A DNA stretch of 62,620 nucleotides from contig MNCI01024313.1 in NCBI GenBank assembly GCA_015680685.1, forward strand, positions 82,203 to 144,822. The letters run 5' to 3'. The translations under genes were made by a program, and so were the position numbers. The notes beneath the pieces were generated by a model. That model was not told the DNA's origin. It made no database searches and saw only the letters and a program-made list of their open reading frames with translations. The DNA is from Gnetum montanum. Its lineage: Eukaryota > Streptophyta > Gnetopsida > Gnetales > Gnetaceae. Below, piece after piece: positions 20,980-32,356 of the stretch (within the stretch, counting starts at the first letter, position 1; each line of letters starts with the position of its first letter).

Positions 20980-21854
20980 TGATAAATTATTTCATGTGCT
21001 ACATGAATGAGGCCTTGTTGATGTGGTCTTATTGACATGGCCATGTTGATGTATGATTAGATGCATTGGCATGACCTCGTTGATGTAGCATCTATTTTTT
21101 CCTATAAATACACTTTCATCCATCATGTTTTTTGCATGTTTTGTCACAGTTGTAGCAAAGCTCTAGCAATTTTTCCACTTGAAAGTTAGAATATTTTTCT
21201 AAGTGCTCATAGTAAGAGTTGAAGAGTGTATGGATCTTTATTTAAACACCAGTGTACCTGAGCATAGTAGTGTGTGCAATAATAAAGACACGCTCTTTGA
21301 GAAACATGGTAGTACATTAAAATAGATTAATTATATCTTTTATGCATTTAGTAGTTTACAGAATTTCCTCTAATTCTTTAAGTAATTAAATAATTAATTA
21401 TGAAATAAATTAAGCAAAATTAAGCTAGATTAAATAGTGATTAATTAAGCACATAAGTACAACCACTTAGCATACACTTGATGGTTGGTAATCTTAGCAA
21501 TGCTTAACATTTGTAACCTAGTAGTGTTATGTATGTTTAGGATGTGTACTGCAAGTGGGAAAAGGTTCTTATGTTAGGATTAGTTAAATCTTAGCTAGTT
21601 AGATTAAATTAGTAATTTAATTATTTTATTAATTATTCTTTATTCTTAGATGACTTAAAACATAAAACATAAAAATGATAAAAATAATATGCCTCAGTTG
21701 CATTTAATCATACCTATGCATTTCATAAGTGTAACTAGGAAGATAATGATTGCAATGGTTAGTTTTACTTCCTAGAGACTAGTGTACTTAGAAGGCTATA
21801 AGTCCATAAAATTGATTCGTATTGTTGGGCATAGTGTTTACTCGCTACTCATCA
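20980..21854 (+). repeat. 3' LTR of G1
   Basis: It runs from TGATAAAT to CTACTCATCA, about 875 bases. U3 carries repeated TGATGTGG/TTGATGTAG-like units (21015-21100), then TATAAATA (21113-21120). An AATAAAG signal is near 21282. The end (21735-21854) reappears inverted at 60539-60680. It is followed by ATTTC (21855-21859), the right copy of its target duplication. The left copy is outside the window. Confidence 0.9.
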
Positions 21855-22059
21855 ATTTCAAAAATATTTTTACAAGAAGCCAAAGGTTTATGGCCCCCAT
21901 GATGTAGATTTTATCTATGGTAGCATGAGAATAAAAACAAAATGCAAATAGGTGAATGGTTTGAGAATTATGGCACTTGGAAGGTTCTTGGACTCTAAAA
22001 AATTATAGAAACTCCTCTTGCTTCTTTGGAAAATGGTACAAAAATGGCTAAGTTTTGCG

Positions 22060-22200
22060 TATATTTATACTATTTTTGTGATGCATCAATGGAGATGCAT
22101 TGATAGGGCTACATTGACTCCTCCCATGACATCAATGGGGATGTGTTGACAAGGATGCATCAATGTAGCTATTTGTAACAATTTTGCACATAAGGAAAAA
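22060..22200 (-). promoter_or_regulatory. U3-like internal segment of G3
   Basis: On the minus strand, repeated units like CATTGATGCATC and TCAATGTAGC are followed by TATAAATATACGC (22069-22058). It resembles the LTR U3 of G1 and G5 but is not at an LTR: the flanking sequences match the interior of G5 at 56230-56560. It is a possible internal promoter for the post-pol frame. Confidence 0.5.
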
Positions 22201-23640
22201 TAGGTATTTTTGATTAGTTCTAGGATGAAACAAGAACCAAATGGAAACTACAAAGACTTAGATTGATGATAACAACACAAAAAAGGGTTACATATGCTTG
22301 AGAGAAAGGATTTGAACACATTTGGAGGAATTTAAGATGCCAAAATTAAGCAAATAAGGAAATTTGAATGTAAGTTGATGGGATTGATTATGCAAATGAT
22401 AGATGTATGTGAATTTTAAGTTAAGTGAGACCAAAGGGAATGCAAGTGGATCCTTCCCAAAGCAGGTGTATGCCCTTGATGCCCTTGCATGCCCTCAACC
22501 CAAGGCATCTATAGGCACCAAGGATGATTAATGATCATTTCAAGTTAAAACGCATAACCAATAGAGAAAATGTTGTAGGATTATGAGGTCTTTATAATAA
22601 ATGAGTCAAGTAACCATGATATGAGATAGTGGAATGATATGTTAGGGCTTGAGAAGGATGGTAGAGAGAGAAATTGGTAGGTAGGTCATCTAAATCATGT
22701 TCACATGAGATCCTTATGAAGTTTGTGATTAGGATGATCTTATACCATCCCATTATTAGTTGAGACCAATTCCATTCTAATTCTAGTGACTTCACATTGT
22801 TAGATCCTATCCCTTCAACCATTAAGAGTTCATGATAATTCCAAAGAATAAATATGACTTCAAGAAATGAAGAAGGATAGAAAGGGCTTTAGTTAGAGTG
22901 GTGCCCTCATGCATGGGTAACCTGTCTTTTTAGCCCATAACTAGTGCTTCTAGCCCATTATTATGTCTAAGGGATGTGCTTTGAATTCTTGTGTATTTTA
23001 TTTCTTTTTTTTTTCATAGAAATCACACCATGTAAAGATGTGCTTTCTTTAATGATTGATAGCAGAAGTGGTGATATAATGGAGAAGAATCATAAAACTT
23101 GAGAAATAGGTTGAGAAGTGAATACAAAAAATCCCCTTGAGGTCACATCCTTTTTCATTCTATCTTGGTTTGTTTTGAGTTCATGCAGTAAGATCACTAG
23201 TTATTTTTAGTAACAATGTGGAAGGACCTCATGCTCTCAAAATGTAGAGCCTCTGTAAAATAGATGGAATGAATGGATGTCATGGTCCCACTACCAGCTA
23301 CCATGAGAAAATTGATAACTTTGTTAATAGATTGCATAATCTAAAGATACAAATTTTGCCATTTAGCAAATTGATTATTACATTAATATTTGCATTCTTT
23401 AACTCCTAGTATTAACAATAGTGTTGGAAAAATCAAAGATTTTCTATAAAATAAGATAAAATATAAAAAATAAAGATGAAAGAAAAAGAAAAATATACAA
23501 AATAATTAATAAAATAGTCAAGAAATGAAAAAAATATGAAGAATGGTATAAAACAAAATGGTAAAAAATGGGTTAGTCCTCATAAGATGTTAGCATGGAT
23601 AACCATCTTCCCCACAACTAAGTTGAGAAGGGGACATTCA
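22200..23640 (-). other. Non-coding 3' region of G3
   Basis: This matches the post-integrase non-coding region of G2 (4970-6180) and, in reverse complement, those of G1 and G5, for example GGATCCTTCCCAAAGCAGG near 22449 against 5016. No gene is seen. Confidence 0.6.
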
Positions 23641-24920
23641 AAAAATAGAATGTGCTTATGAATATATTATGGTGTTAGTGCTACTACTTACTCTAGTTTC
23701 ATGAAAATTTTTTACTCATTGGATGTTGACCAATAATCATTTTTGTGGGCATGAAGGATGGTAGATGGTCATGGCACCAAAAGGAAAAGTTGTATGAATG
23801 ATATAAGGCATTTTCCATAACATTTGGAACATAGTACATTATGGCATATGCATGCGATTCCAATAAGGGACCTTATCACTAGGTTGAAATTTAACTCTTC
23901 TTATTTAGACATCATGATGTTGTTTGGAATGTGCCTTGTGAACTCATTCATAGTTAGGCTATTTGTCAATTTTTATTTAGCACATTTAAAGTCATGAGAC
24001 ATTCTTGTTGTGCTAGACTGAGGTCAAGGTCAGGCTTAGAAGTGGTTAAAAATGTATGGAGCTTAGTTTGGATTGGATGTTTAGGTAACTTTATGTACAC
24101 CAATTCATAAGGAGAATACCCTATAAGAAGCTTTCATGTGAATTGATAAGTGCATAGAGCATCACTGAGTTTTGTGCTCTTGGAATTTCTATATTTACTA
24201 ATTTTACATGTTAGAATTTAGGTTATCTCCATATTAGTAACTTTGGCTTAACCATTAGCTTGGAAATAATAGGGAGTTATGAGTTTGAGTTGCACCCTAA
24301 GCATTACATTAGCTTCCAAAAGTAGTTCCTATAAAATAAGTTTCATTATAAAAAATAAGTTCTTTTAGCACACCAAACCTATTTACTATATTTTGTTGGA
24401 AAAACCATGCTATAGTGGAAGATGAATAATTAGTGATGGTTGAAGCTTCAGCCCACTTAGTGTAATAGTCAATAGCTATGATGATGTACACTTTTTCATT
24501 GGACATGGAAGTGATGGACTCGATGAAGTCAATGTCCTAGAGATTAAAAGGTTCCACTTGTTGGATCCACTACTAAGGACCTTCCATTAAGGCTGTCATT
24601 CCTTTCTCTTGTTGGTAGCATTCACATGAATGAGAAAAATGGTTGGAATTGCTGAAGATTGTTGGCTAAAAATATCTTACATGAGGATTTTCATGGTCAT
24701 TCTTTCTCTTGCAAAATGGTCCTTGCAAGGACCTTCATGAGCTTCTTGAAGGATTCATAACTAATCAACATCAGGTACGAAACCATCACACCAAGTCATA
24801 GAACAAATGTTATAAAGTTTATCTTGAATTTCAATGTAATGTTTGTCTTGGTGAAGAAATTGTTATTTGTTCTCATCATCCCATTCTTGTGGAGTCTCTT
24901 GCTTCACCATTTATCATCCC
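23640..24920 (-). pseudogene. Integrase relic of G3
   Basis: The core is readable at 24506-24309: MSNEKVYIIIAIDYYTKWAE (catalytic Asp in AIDYYTKW), then FFQQNIVNRFGVLKELIFYN and ETYFIG (the usual DNGTxFIG with Asp lost). Upstream (24640-24560) is CHECYQQEKGMTALMEGP, a good H2C2 zinc-binding remnant. Downstream sequence to 23640 corresponds to the C-terminal domain with stops. Confidence 0.85.
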
Positions 24921-25212
24921 ATTTCAATGAATGTTGCCCATTTATTAACCATTTTCAACAACTTCTTCTTTTATGATTAAGTAAGATAGGCATTTATGAT
25001 CACTAGCTTGCTTTTCTCAAGATAAGAATATTCTAGATAAGTTCATAAGGTATTGAGTTCAAGGGAATCCTTCTTGAATAGGCTTGGGATCTTCACTCTT
25101 CACAATCCATCTTAGTCTATGCATGAGCAAGTTGGCTATGGATATGATCTATTTCATTCATGTATTTGATATAAGCACTTGTGAGGCTTTTTATTGGTTC
25201 CATGCATATTTT
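24921..25212 (-). pseudogene. Post-protease linker of G3
   Basis: The reverse complement of 25085-25212 is close to G5 at 50200-50330 (for example GAAATAGATCATATCCATAG). It is joined near 24925 to the start of the integrase region, which marks the RT-RNase H deletion. Confidence 0.7.
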
Positions 25213-25689
25213 AGTAGCCATATGACATCCTTAATATTCTCATACTTTCCTTCACCATATGTTATCACCAACAACACAAGAAAATCTAGCACCAAAACAT
25301 TAATAGAAGAATGCCACTTGTGCTACAAACATACATGTAAATGATAATGCTAGTAGATCTCAACCATAGTCACAAAACATCCTTTCTTTAGGAATGTTTT
25401 TACACATGAGCATAAAACTTGTAGACCTACTTGCTCATCAAAACCAACACAAGGCCAACCTAGTACAACATCCTTCCTCACCAAAATAATGTCTTCCAAT
25501 CCTATGCAAGGATCAACACCCATTATCACTCTAGTGAGAAACATAATAGAAGAACCTACCACTATGAAGAGATAGACAATTCCATGAATTACCGTTAAAA
25601 AAGAAGGATGTAGTTGTAAATTGACCTTCTAGAATGTCAACATAGTCATTACACCAATCCATAACAAATGTGAAAAACAAGTGTGTGCA

Positions 25690-26055
25690 TAAGAGAGAGC
25701 AAGGGCCACTAAACCAAAAGACACCCAGTGGCTAACAAATAAGCGCTTTGAATGGTTGAAAACATGCATGGAATAATCTGAACCACTTATTAATTCCCAT
25801 TCTGAGACAATGGCCTCAACTAAGAACATACAAATGGAAATAGTAAACCATAATCATACACCAATAGAAAAAGGAACTAAAGACTTAGATGATAAAAATT
25901 CAATTACCATCAAAATTATATGGAATGATAACAAAAAAACTAAATCACTAAGGATGGTAAGTACAAAACCTCAAATGTATGATCCAGGGGAACCCAGGTG
26001 CATTTTTCAAACACTTTCCCATGAGTTTGATTATGGGGAATATGCTTTATCTTGA
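25690..26055 (+). pseudogene. Post-protease linker of G4 fused to polyprotein end
   Basis: The open frame 25810-26055 (MASTKNIQMEIVNHNHTPIE) begins in sequence equivalent to the linker of G1 (1510-1560, the HPLANS/TQWLTN part). It ends IFQTLSHEFDYGEYALS, equivalent to the tail CSIFQIS of G1 and G5. The pol-deletion junction thus lies inside this frame. Confidence 0.55.
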
Positions 26056-26968
26056 TTCAAGAATTAATAAATCTTTTTCAATTTTTTGTCTTACAATTAT
26101 TTATAATTTTTAACTTCTTGATATACATTTTTCCATTCTTTAACATTTTTAATAATTTCTTACTTCTTTAATATTTTTCTATTCTTTGATGATTATTTGT
26201 TCTTTTAACATTTTTCATTCTTTTTGTCTTTTTCCATTCTTACTATCTTTTTCAACTTTTGCATACTCTATTTTCATTTTCTTTGTACTTATGTCTTATT
26301 GTTAATAAAACACACCAAGAATAAGACAAGATGTAGTCCAATAAGATGAAGATTTCTCTATGTTATCAAGCCATAAGGAACTGATTATTTTTATAGTGAG
26401 ACCACCACATCCATCCATCCATTCCAATAATAAGAGGTTCTTACCATGGCCATAAGAATAAACTTGTGATCATTATGCCTAGATAGAAGAGTGAATAACC
26501 AAGTGGGAATGCAAAGGATGTGACCTTAAGGGGATTTGTGAATTCTCTTGGCTTACTATTGTGAGTTCTATCCTATTGCTAAGGAAGTATTATATCCTTG
26601 TAGATCTAATGAAAAATGGAAGTAAGAGTACAATAATTGCTACCTTACCATGTCACTAGAAAGACATGTTACCCATTCCTAAAGGTAGGTGTCTTCTTAA
26701 AAATCTAAATAATAATAATAATAATAATAAGTGGAATGAATAAAATCCTCCCTTGGACAATACACCAAGTGGTAATACTCCTTGAAATAGTGGTAGTCTT
26801 ATGATTGTAACTCTCAAAGATGAAATAATGTGATGTCATTGGAATGTGTTGTTGACTTGATTTGAATCTTAGAGTGAAATTCTAATGATTACCTTAGTCA
26901 TCAATAACACACAAGGATTCATTATGCCTATGGTAAGATACCTCTTGTCCTCATTTCAATAAGCATTT
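26056..26968 (+). other. Non-coding 3' region of G4, before solo LTR
   Basis: This T-rich stretch matches 54720-55620 of G5 in order. It contains an (AAT)n microsatellite at 26708-26730. No gene is seen. Confidence 0.6.
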
Positions 26969-27962
26969 TGATGAATGGCGAGGTACCCCTACACTCAACC
27001 ATACGAAACGAGCGTAGCACGCACTATTCGGTCGAAATCTGTAGTCTAAATGCCTAAACTCCCCATGGAACACTTGGGGTTAATCATTCATTGTCTTCCT
27101 AGACTTACTTGTTGTTGTCATGCTGTATGGTTACGTAAGTCCGAGGTATATGATTTTTTTGGTATTTTATTGTTTTATGTCTTCTATGCTAAGAGCGAAG
27201 GGTTGAGAAAGCTAACTAACTCTAAGGACTAAATCTAAATTAACTAGCATCAACATCCATTCCCACTTACTGTACACACCTTGAACTATGCAACTGTGGC
27301 TACCAAATGCTAATCGTTACTGGGATCACCACATGTAAGGCATGTGCTCGAAGTGGTCGTACTGAGGCACTTAACTAGCCTAAACNAATGTGCTCGAAGT
27401 GGTCGTACTGAGGCACTTAACTAGCCTAAACGTGATGAGCAACTGATTCCTTGACTAGCTGTACACATCCGTAGATGCTCATAATCAAGTCATACTCATC
27501 CCACATTCTAGGAGACAAGGGTGAGAGAGACTAATCACGATGAATAGTTGATTCCTTGATTAGTCGTACACATTCGTCAATGCTCGTAATCAAGTCGTAC
27601 TCATGCCGTGCTAATGCATGTAATAAATAATAGGTAATAAATAACATGTAATAAAACCTATTCCATGCACTGCAAGGTTTATCCACAAAGCTCGTCTTTC
27701 TTGCCATACACAACTTGCGTTCAGGTACAAAGTTGTTCGAATAAAGATCTGTTCACTTGGGGACTCCTACTGCGAGCACATGGAAAATATTCTATCTCTG
27801 GAGTGATCAAACTGCCAAATTTTCCCTACTTTAAGCCTAGGATGATAAATTAGGGGAGTGTCGCCTCTTATTTATAGATTTGGCAACGGACCATGATATC
27901 ACGTATGCGATATCGTAGGGGACGACATGATATCGTGATGGCCACAATATCGCGTCTCATCA
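26969..27962 (-). repeat. Solo LTR of the G2 type
   Basis: It runs from TGATGAATGGCGAGG to CGCGTCTCATCA and matches both LTRs of G2 over its whole length. There is no PBS (left) or PPT (right) and no element interior on either side. The flanks are CATTT (26964-26968) and CCTTT (27963-27967), a four-of-five duplication. It lies within the 3' region of G4. An apparent 44-base duplication around the N at 27386 makes it longer than its relatives. Confidence 0.85.
27342..27431. other. 44-base direct duplication around a single N
   Basis: 27342-27385 and 27388-27431 are identical by eye (starting ATGTGCTCGAAGTGG), separated by N and one base. Other LTR copies have the segment once. This is most simply an overlap not merged at a contig join. 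Confidence 0.85.
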
Positions 27963-29582
27963 CCTTTATATAGTAGATCTCAACTCACTATATATTTAAT
28001 CATAACTTATGGTTTTATATAATATAGCATTATTTTCCTAATTTGGTGATACTAACATGTGTGTTTTGCTACACAAGTATGTTTTACACTTATCGTCTTA
28101 AGTGCCTAAGGACACTTTTAGGAGTGGTTATATAAGGGCATTAAGTTTTAGAGCCTACTTTGGGGAGGACCCACTTATATAACTCTTGTATTTCATAATT
28201 ACAAAGCAATTCCACATCATCTTGTGCATTCCAAAACATCTAATAAAATTTTTATATCATCTGATAATCTATTCATACATCAAAAATTCATTAGTAATTT
28301 CTTATCCATACCCTAAATATTTATTACTTGAGATTCCTTCTTTATGAACTTTGAATGCCAAATTTTCAAAAACTTCCCATCATTAATGGTCCAAGATTAT
28401 CTAGATAAGCTTCAAATCTTCCAAACATTCCATTTAACTCATTTTCTCCTTGAAAAAAATCAAAGAAAAATTTGAAATTTCTAATAGTGACATCATAGCT
28501 ATGATGTCATAGGCACCTACAATGTATGATCTACGATGTCATGCATATATTATGCATGAGAGCTAGTGAAATTTTTCACTTGCTCATTTTGCAACAAGAG
28601 AGTTTTTGCAATTTTTTTTAGAACTCTTGCACAATAGCTTCCAAAGACCATAACTTCACCCTTATAGCTCTAATTTCCAAAATTATTAAATCTTGTTGAT
28701 CCAAAAGTGCTCAACTTAGTCATGGGGAAGGGGTTGAATTACATAATATAAGTGAAAATTCGAGCAAAAAATTCTTAATGCTAGAAGATACTATAAGGCA
28801 AAATTATAAAGAAATAATAAGAATCTTAACATTAATCAATAAAACTAAAAATAGAATGATTTATATAATATTCCTAATAGACCATATCAACTATTTTAGG
28901 CCATAATAAGCATGGAAAAAGATAGAAGGCCATAATTAACTAAAAGAAATAGCACCTAAGGGATTCCTTTTTTGCAAATTTTTCTTACTTTGCAATCATA
29001 ATATGATAAGAACTTGATCTAACCAAAGGTATGAGTAAGGTAAAGAGCTATTAAGAATTGGTATAAACATTCTAATAATTTCATAATCTTGTTGTTTATA
29101 GATGGTCCCAAAAAGACCACTAGAAGAAAGACCTTTACAACAAAATTTGTAAAGATGCAACTTTAGGTGTCTCCTTTATGAACTATACTAACAAATAGTG
29201 GAGAATGGTACTTAGGAGAAATGTACTAATTCTAGGAAAATAAAGAGGTCAATGTAATAGTTAAAATTGAAGGAGTGTCTGCCATATTTAATAGAGAGGA
29301 CATATGGAAAAAGAAGATAAGGAAAGAAGAGAAGAAACCTTCTAGGAGCTGATGACAAAGGGAAGAAGCTAATGGAAGAGCCATCACCACTTGAAATACA
29401 AACTACATTGAGCCACCTTAAATTTTATTTTTGTTTAATCATGTAATTGTGTCATTTTTTTGTACACACCACTATGGTACTTGGAGAAAATTAGTAGTTA
29501 TAGTCAATAGTCTTGTACCTTTCCAATTTTGTAAATAAAGCATAGTCCTATCCTATTAACTCAAGGAATATTTTTTAGTCAT
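27963..29582 (+). other. 3' region of G4 with U3-like segment
   Basis: This continues the G4 non-coding region (GGGGAGGACCCACTTATATA near 28160 matches G1 and G5). A block of self-complementary repeats (TAGCTATGATGTCATAGG, ATGATCTACGATGTCATGC, about 28485-28560) lies where G5 has its internal U3-like segment; no clean TATA is seen. Then comes decayed sequence up to the short post-pol fragment. Confidence 0.5.
29098..29400 (+). pseudogene. Fragment of post-pol frame in G4
   Basis: It begins MVPKRPLEERPLQQN and, in another frame, gives SGEWYLGEMY then VNVIVKIEGVSAIFNREDI. This corresponds to SGEEWYIGET then MKIKNI in G5 (about 57182-57262). It is much shorter than in G1 and G5. Function unknown. 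Confidence 0.4.
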
Positions 29583-29593
29583 TTGTGAGGGTA

Positions 29594-30460
29594 TGATGAA
29601 TCAATTCAATCTTTGATCAATTGTGATATCACATATCCGATATCATAGCACATGCTATGATATCGTATATCTGGATATCATGGGATGCATGCCTGCCTAT
29701 AAATATAGTACTTGGGTTAATGATTCAAAGAAGTTTTATTCCATCCTTAGTTAGATTTTTATATTTTCATTTCATAGTTTTAGCAATAGAGTGAATGTCT
29801 GCATTGTGCTATTGAGTAGTTGTATAGAATCTTTATTCAAGTGAAGTGTACTTGGGCATAGTTCATGTCTAGAAATAAAGATTGAGATTTCTTTTCATCA
29901 TTTAGCATTCACTCAATTTTACTATTTTACTTAGCATAATTTTTACTATTTTCTTAGTTTAATCATTTATATTTCCAAATATTTTACTTAATCATTAGTA
30001 AAGCAGAATGAGTACGACTAGTTTTGAGCATTGAAGTATAATTGTTTGGTAATCCCTATAGTGTTATTACTAGGTTCATCCAGTAGCATAATGCTTAGTA
30101 ACCTAGTAATGGTTACATGAGTCTAAGATGTGTACAATAAGCCAAAACTAGATTTTCATTGCTCTAGGCTAGAGTAGGTTTACACTATCATCATTACTTA
30201 AACTTAGAATTAAATTTTATTCCCAATTATGTATATCACTAGGAGTAAAATGAGCCTAACAAAATTAGTTATCATATGCTTTACTTTGGACTAAAAAATA
30301 TGTTTCAAAGCTACCACTAGTCCAAGTGGGAAGGCAACATGTTGTAATCAATGCTTAACAATCTAGATGTCACAACTAGTCCCATCCATGACATTTGATT
30401 AGATTCTCTATGAATGCTTTTGATTCATATGATTTGGCATATGGATAGCTACCATGCATC
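29594..30460 (+). repeat. 3' LTR of G4
   Basis: It is preceded by GTGAGGGTA (PPT). It starts TGATGAATCAATTC, has GATATC palindromes (29622-29680) and TATAAATA (29699-29706), and ends CCATGCATCA. The distal half matches the LTRs of G1 and G5 (for example CTTAGTAACCTAGTAATGG near 30090). Confidence 0.85.
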
Positions 30461-32340
30461 AATTGGTCTCCAAAATTATTTTTTTATTCTATTATTTCTT
30501 GAAAAGGACTTAGTAGTATGAGAAAAAAGTGTAGATCCATTGTAAGAAAAATTACTAGTTGTACAATTTCTAGCTTTATGTCCTATTTTTTCAAAATTAA
30601 AATAATTATCTAAAAAGAAATTATTTTTCATTCTTGAGCCATACCTAATGATTGGAATTATTGTAGTAGGAAGAATTACTTTTTTGTAAGCTAACATTTT
30701 ATAACTATGGAGGTTGCAGTTGGACACTCATTTTGTGAGCTAGAATTTTTACTAGGGATTTCTTTTTTGAGAGTATAGATCCATATCCATGAACCCTCTT
30801 ATCATTAGTTCACTCTCCATTATTACTAATGTCCTTAATCTATTTTGAGCTACAAGTAAACCTATTGAATAAATTAGATGTTATCTATCTAGCATTACCT
30901 TTCATATTCTCTTTTAGTAGTAGCACTTTCTCTTTTAGCTTTAACTCTTTTTTTTTTAGCTAATTCAAGCTTCATCTTATAGCTCTTGATTTCTTGCTTC
31001 TTCTCTTTTAAAAATTTATTCAATTATTCATTAGCTTGAACCAACATCTCCAATTGCTTTATTATCCCTTCTAGATCAATGTCCATAGATTCTTTGTATT
31101 TAGTTTTAGTTCTGTCTAATTGGTCTAGTCCATCTTCATTATTTCTTGAACCTATAGTCCCAGTAGTACTAGAAATTCCTTATTCATTTGGGTTGGTAAA
31201 AATAAAGCTTTGAAAATCATTATCTAAATCATCATTTTCAATAATAGCTAGAAATGAAAATAAATCTTGTGTAACAGTATTAGTATTATTAGCTAGTATA
31301 TCAGTATAAGAAAAATGGGTAAAAGGATTTTCCTCATCATTCTCAATTTTTGTACTATTCTCTAAATGATCTAATTTATTTTGAACCTTAGCTAATTTAG
31401 CTTTTAATTTATCAAAACTATATTAAGTATTCTTTAGCTTAAACTTGGTGGTATGATATTTTTTATTTTTTTCATCCATCCTCTTCTTTGGATACACAAA
31501 AATCATATGACCTATTTCACCATAATAATAACAAGAAAAAGACTTAGATAGATTCTTACCAAGCTTCACCTTTTTATGCCTTCTAAGATTTTTGGAAATA
31601 TTAGCCATCTCTTTATCAGAATCTAAATATGATGTTGAAGGTTCATTCTTATGTTCAATTTTTTCAGCTTCAGCTCTGAAGGTAATTTTCTCCTTTTTAT
31701 TGAAGCAATTAGTTCTTTTTTGATTTTGAATGTTGAAAGAAAACTATAGAGCTATGTTATTGTCAAACTTAAGAGATTCTTTGCCACTTTAATGGAAGAG
31801 ACCTTTCTTCAAATCTACTTTATAAGACAAATAAAATTTTCTAGCAGATTATATCATCTAACTATGCTTTGCCAAGAATGGTAATTTCACTAATGCTCTC
31901 ATTTATGATGCTAAAAAAACTGTTAATATTTTTATTCTCTTTCAGTTTTAATGCATTAAACCACACTCTTAAGGTCAACAGCTTGGACTTCTTTACTTTG
32001 TCATCTCCTTCGTAAATTTCTTGAAGACCCTTCCACATTTCTTTACTAACAAAAGAAGGATAATCTTTAGACACAGTGCTCTACCCAAGACAAAAACTAA
32101 GGCATTCATATCTCAAGCATCATTTATAGAATTTTTGGTTCCTTTACTAACTACCTTTCAGGCATCATCACCATGAGTTAAAAGTTATATCATCATCTTA
32201 AACTTCTACAGAGAATATTCTAATCCATTGGAGCATGGGGCTTTGTTAAAGGAGAATTCTTACTTTTATGCCATGTATAGAAAAAGGAATAGTTCAATAT
32301 AAACTATTGAGTCAAGAGGTGTTGATTGTAATTTGATACC
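30461..32340 (-). pseudogene. Ty1/copia gag relic (element C1)
   Basis: On the minus strand, from right to left: KEMWKGLQEIYEGDDKVKKS, then LLTLRVWFNALKLKENKNI and FFSIINESISEITILGKA (32074-31862). These match the UBN2-type Gag of plant copia elements. A first zinc knuckle at 31530-31480, CYYYGEIGHMIFVYPKK, has its second and fourth Cys changed to Tyr. A second at about 30610-30560 reads FNFEKIGHKARNC. The intervening charged segment is coiled-coil-like. No copia pol is present; the relic is cut at 30460 by G4. Confidence 0.8.
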
Positions 32341-32342
32341 AA
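32332..32342 (-). other. Primer binding site of copia relic C1
   Basis: The minus strand reads TGGTATCAAAT, close to the initiator-Met PBS TGGTATCAGAG. Confidence 0.65.
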
Positions 32343-32356
32343 TTATTTTTTCTTGG

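Larger units (their letters stand above)
21855..25212 (-). mobile_element. Gypsy element G3, internal fragment with RT and RNase H deleted
   Basis: This minus-strand element is cut on the left by the insertion of G1 (the sequence at 21855-22060 matches G5 at about 56400-56560 reverse complemented, so G3 originally continued past the G1 site). Reading right to left it has the post-protease linker (25212-24930) and then integrase (24920-23640). The 1.4 kb RT-RNase H block of G5 (about 50500-51950) is absent. The 3' non-coding region and a U3-like internal segment follow. Its nearest relative here is the 5' half of G5. Confidence 0.8.
25213..30460 (+). mobile_element. Gypsy derivative G4 (pol deleted, 5' truncated)
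   Basis: This plus-strand relic ends in a full 3' LTR (29594-30460). The first homology I can place is the post-protease linker at about 25690 (HPVANK-like). 25213-25690 is probably its upstream coding region but is too decayed to align by eye. The linker passes at about 26000-26040 into the post-integrase sequence, so RT, RNase H and integrase are absent, as in G2. A solo LTR (26969-27962) sits in its 3' region. Its right end abuts a copia relic, with ATTGG at 30461-30465 as the presumed target copy. Confidence 0.75.

Noticed and set aside
21855-22200. Second, minus-strand LTR abutting the G1 LTR
   Set aside because: The stretch aligns with the interior of G5 (56230-56560, reverse complement), not with an LTR, and has no TG..CA end or PPT; it is the U3-like internal segment of G3.
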